NCBI GenBank assembly: GCA_963733905.1
Contig: CAVTEU010000007.1
Location: 248,001 to 312,000, forward strand
Length of the DNA stretch: 64,000 nucleotides
DNA from: DATADW01 sp963733905
Lineage (GTDB): Bacteria > Actinomycetota > Acidimicrobiia > Spongiisociales > DATADW01
Direction: 5' to 3'
Positions 62,615 through 64,000 of this stretch are shown here, in pieces. Numbering within the stretch: position 1 is the first letter of the stretch; each line of letters begins with the position of its first letter. Made by a program: the position numbers and the translations under genes. The notes under the pieces are model-generated. The model was not told where the DNA came from. It saw nothing but the letters and a program-made list of their open reading frames with translations, and made no database searches.

Positions 62615-63026
62615 ATGGACATCATCATTCACCAGACGTACCTCCCGCACAACGACCCGAGACGAGTCCCTGGCTTTCTATCGCGACACTCTCGGCTTCG
62701 AGGTCCGCAACGACGTCGAGTACCAAGGGATGCACTGGATCACGATCGGCCCGGCCGATCAGCCCGACACGTCGATCGTCCTGCACCCGCCCGGCGCCGA
62801 CCCTGGCATCACCGACGAAGAGCGCCGCACCATCACCGAGATGATGGCCAAGGGCACCTACGCCGGCATCAACCTGGCCACCAAGGACCTCGATGGCACG
62901 TTCGAACAGCTGCAGTCCAGCGACGCCGAGGTCGTCCAGGAGCCGACCGATCAACCGTGGGGCGTTCGCGACTGCGCCTTCCGTGACCCCGCCGGCAACA
63001 TGATCCGCATCTTCGAGGTCAGCTGA
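62615..63026 (+). CDS. VOC-family (glyoxalase/bleomycin resistance) protein
   Basis: About 136 residues from ATG 62615. MDIIIHQTYLPHNDP, then after a frame change near 62665 ESLAFYRDTLGFEVRNDVEY, MHWITIGPADQPDTSIVLHP, TYAGINLATKDLDGTFEQLQ, and CAFRDPAGNMIRIFEVS. Paired beta-alpha-beta-beta-beta modules with likely metal residues (His, Glu). Substrate unknown. Follows an AraC regulator, a common arrangement. Confidence 0.85.
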
Positions 63027-63064
63027 GCCGTCCGGCCTCGGGAGCGCCTGCACAGGAGAGATCG

Positions 63065-63526
63065 ATGAGCCCACAAAAGGCCACAGAGTCCGCCAAGGCC
63101 ACCACCTCGAAAGGCAAGACGTCCAAGGCATTCACCGCCGAGGAACGAGCCGCGATGAAGGAGCGCGCCCAGGAGGTGAAGTCGGGCGCCAAGGCGAGCG
63201 GCGAGGACGCCGTGCTGGCGAAGATCGCTGAGATGGATGAATCGGATCGCGCCATGGGCGAGCGGCTCCACGAGATCGTCAAGGCGAACGCGCCAGAGCT
63301 CACGCCAAGGCTCTGGTACGGACAGCCGGCGTATGCCAGGGACGGCAAGGTCGTCTGCTTTTTCCAAGCCGCATCGAAGTTCAAGACGAGGTATGCGACG
63401 CTCGGCTTCAACGAAGAGGCGAACCTCGACGAAGGCAGCATGTGGCCGACTGCCTTCGCACTGAAGAAGTTGACCGCCGCCGACGAGAAGAAGATCGGTG
63501 CACTTGTAAAGAAAGCGACGAGTTAG
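63065..63526 (+). CDS. DUF1801-family protein
   Basis: 153 residues. A Lys/Ala/Ser-rich, probably disordered N-terminal tail (MSPQKATESAKATTSKGKTS) precedes a segment SGEDAVLAKIAEMDESDRAM and the DUF1801 (YdhG-like) core: RLHEIVKANAPELTPRLWYG, QPAYARDGKVVCFFQAASKF, YATLGFNEEANLDEGSMWPT. GAGAGATCG just upstream offers a weak Shine-Dalgarno. No frame break. Function is unclear; some relatives are called iron chaperones. Confidence 0.82.
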   Translation: MSPQKATESAKATTSKGKTSKAFTAEERAAMKERAQEVKSGAKASGEDAVLAKIAEMDESDRAMGERLHEIVKANAPELTPRLWYGQPAYARDGKVVCFFQAASKFKTRYATLGFNEEANLDEGSMWPTAFALKKLTAADEKKIGALVKKATS

Positions 63527-63563
63527 GGCTGAACTCGCCGGGACGTCATAAGGGAGGCAAATC

Positions 63564-63899
63564 ATGGCAATGACCGAACAACTGGTCGTCTATCCCGTCA
63601 AAGACCTCGAGAAGGCGAAGGAGCTGTTCACGCAACTCCTCGGTGCCGATCCATATGTCGATTCGCCCTACTACGTCGGGTACCGCACAGAGGGTCGCGA
63701 GATCGGACTCGATCCGAATGGCTCGAGCAATGGTCCGATTGCCTACTGGGAAACAGAGGACATCGCTGCCAGAGTCGATGAGCTTCGTTCTGCGGGGTGG
63801 CAGGTCACCAGCGACGCGAAGGATGTTGGTGGGGGACTGCTCGTGGCGCAGTTGGCCGACAGCGATGGAAACACCATCGGGTTGAGGCAGCAGCCCTAA
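63564..63899 (+). CDS. VOC-family small protein
   Basis: 111 residues from ATG 63564, with AGGGAGG about 7 bases upstream. MTEQLVVYPVKDLEKAKELF, TQLLGADPYVDSPYYVGYRT, REIGLDPNGSSNGPIAYWET, EDIAARVDELRSAGWQVTSD and LADSDGNTIGLRQQP: a complete VOC fold with a shortened metal site. It continues the AraC-VOC-DUF1801 run. The last 100 bases of the window hold nothing I can identify. Confidence 0.85.
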   Translation: MAMTEQLVVYPVKDLEKAKELFTQLLGADPYVDSPYYVGYRTEGREIGLDPNGSSNGPIAYWETEDIAARVDELRSAGWQVTSDAKDVGGGLLVAQLADSDGNTIGLRQQP

Positions 63900-64000
63900 C
63901 CGATGGCAAGCGCGGCCGCGATCATGGGCAACGCAGTCGCCCGATGTGCATGTGGCCGACAGCCATGATCTGATCCGGGTGCAAGGCGCACGCGAGAACA

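Overview
The window is 64 kb of high-GC chromosome from an actinobacterium, most likely a member of the Acidimicrobiia or a close relative. This rests on the actinobacterial integration host factor (mihF) next to gmk-rpoZ-coaBC, a PriA without helicase motifs, many start codons directly behind TANNNT -10 boxes with no Shine-Dalgarno sequence, and the 16S sequence. No database search was possible.

Left part (1-22.6 kb), all on the plus strand: a housekeeping block. It holds the 3' end of carB, pyrD, pyrF, mihF, gmk, rpoZ, coaBC, metK, priA, def, fmt, rpe, a REC-GGDEF regulator, the riboflavin genes ribD-ribE-ribBA-ribH, infC-rpmI-rplT behind an attenuator-like leader, a SpoU methyltransferase, pheS-pheT, a 3-methyladenine DNA glycosylase and tyrS. 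A convergent ABHD18-like hydrolase follows.

Middle (23.7-30.1 kb): one complete 16S-23S-5S rRNA operon with no tRNA in the spacer. The 23S gene is interrupted twice in its most conserved stretch (E. coli numbering about 1923 and 1931-1951) by group I intron-like elements of 518 and 251 nt. The larger carries a truncated LAGLIDADG homing endonuclease remnant.

Right part (30-64 kb): accessory and metabolic genes. A minus-strand peptide uptake and breakdown operon runs from 44.3 to 34.5 kb: deacetylase, S9 peptidase, OppA, OppB, fused OppC-OppD, OppF, S58 aminopeptidase. Then come an RocA-type aldehyde dehydrogenase, a peroxiredoxin with an in-frame TGA at its peroxidatic cysteine position and a bSECIS-like hairpin just downstream (a likely selenoprotein), two Cys/Met gamma-lyase-fold enzymes, a second peptide-binding protein, a gamma-glutamyltransferase, SURF1, an OsmC-metY pair, a PLP decarboxylase, a GH15 enzyme, and an AraC/VOC/DUF1801 group.

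A caution for every entry: more than thirty protein genes are split by single-base frame changes although their sequence is otherwise well conserved, including essential single-copy genes such as metK, pheS, pheT, tyrS, rplT and ribBA. This is best explained by uncorrected sequencing indels. I annotate these as whole CDS and give approximate break points.
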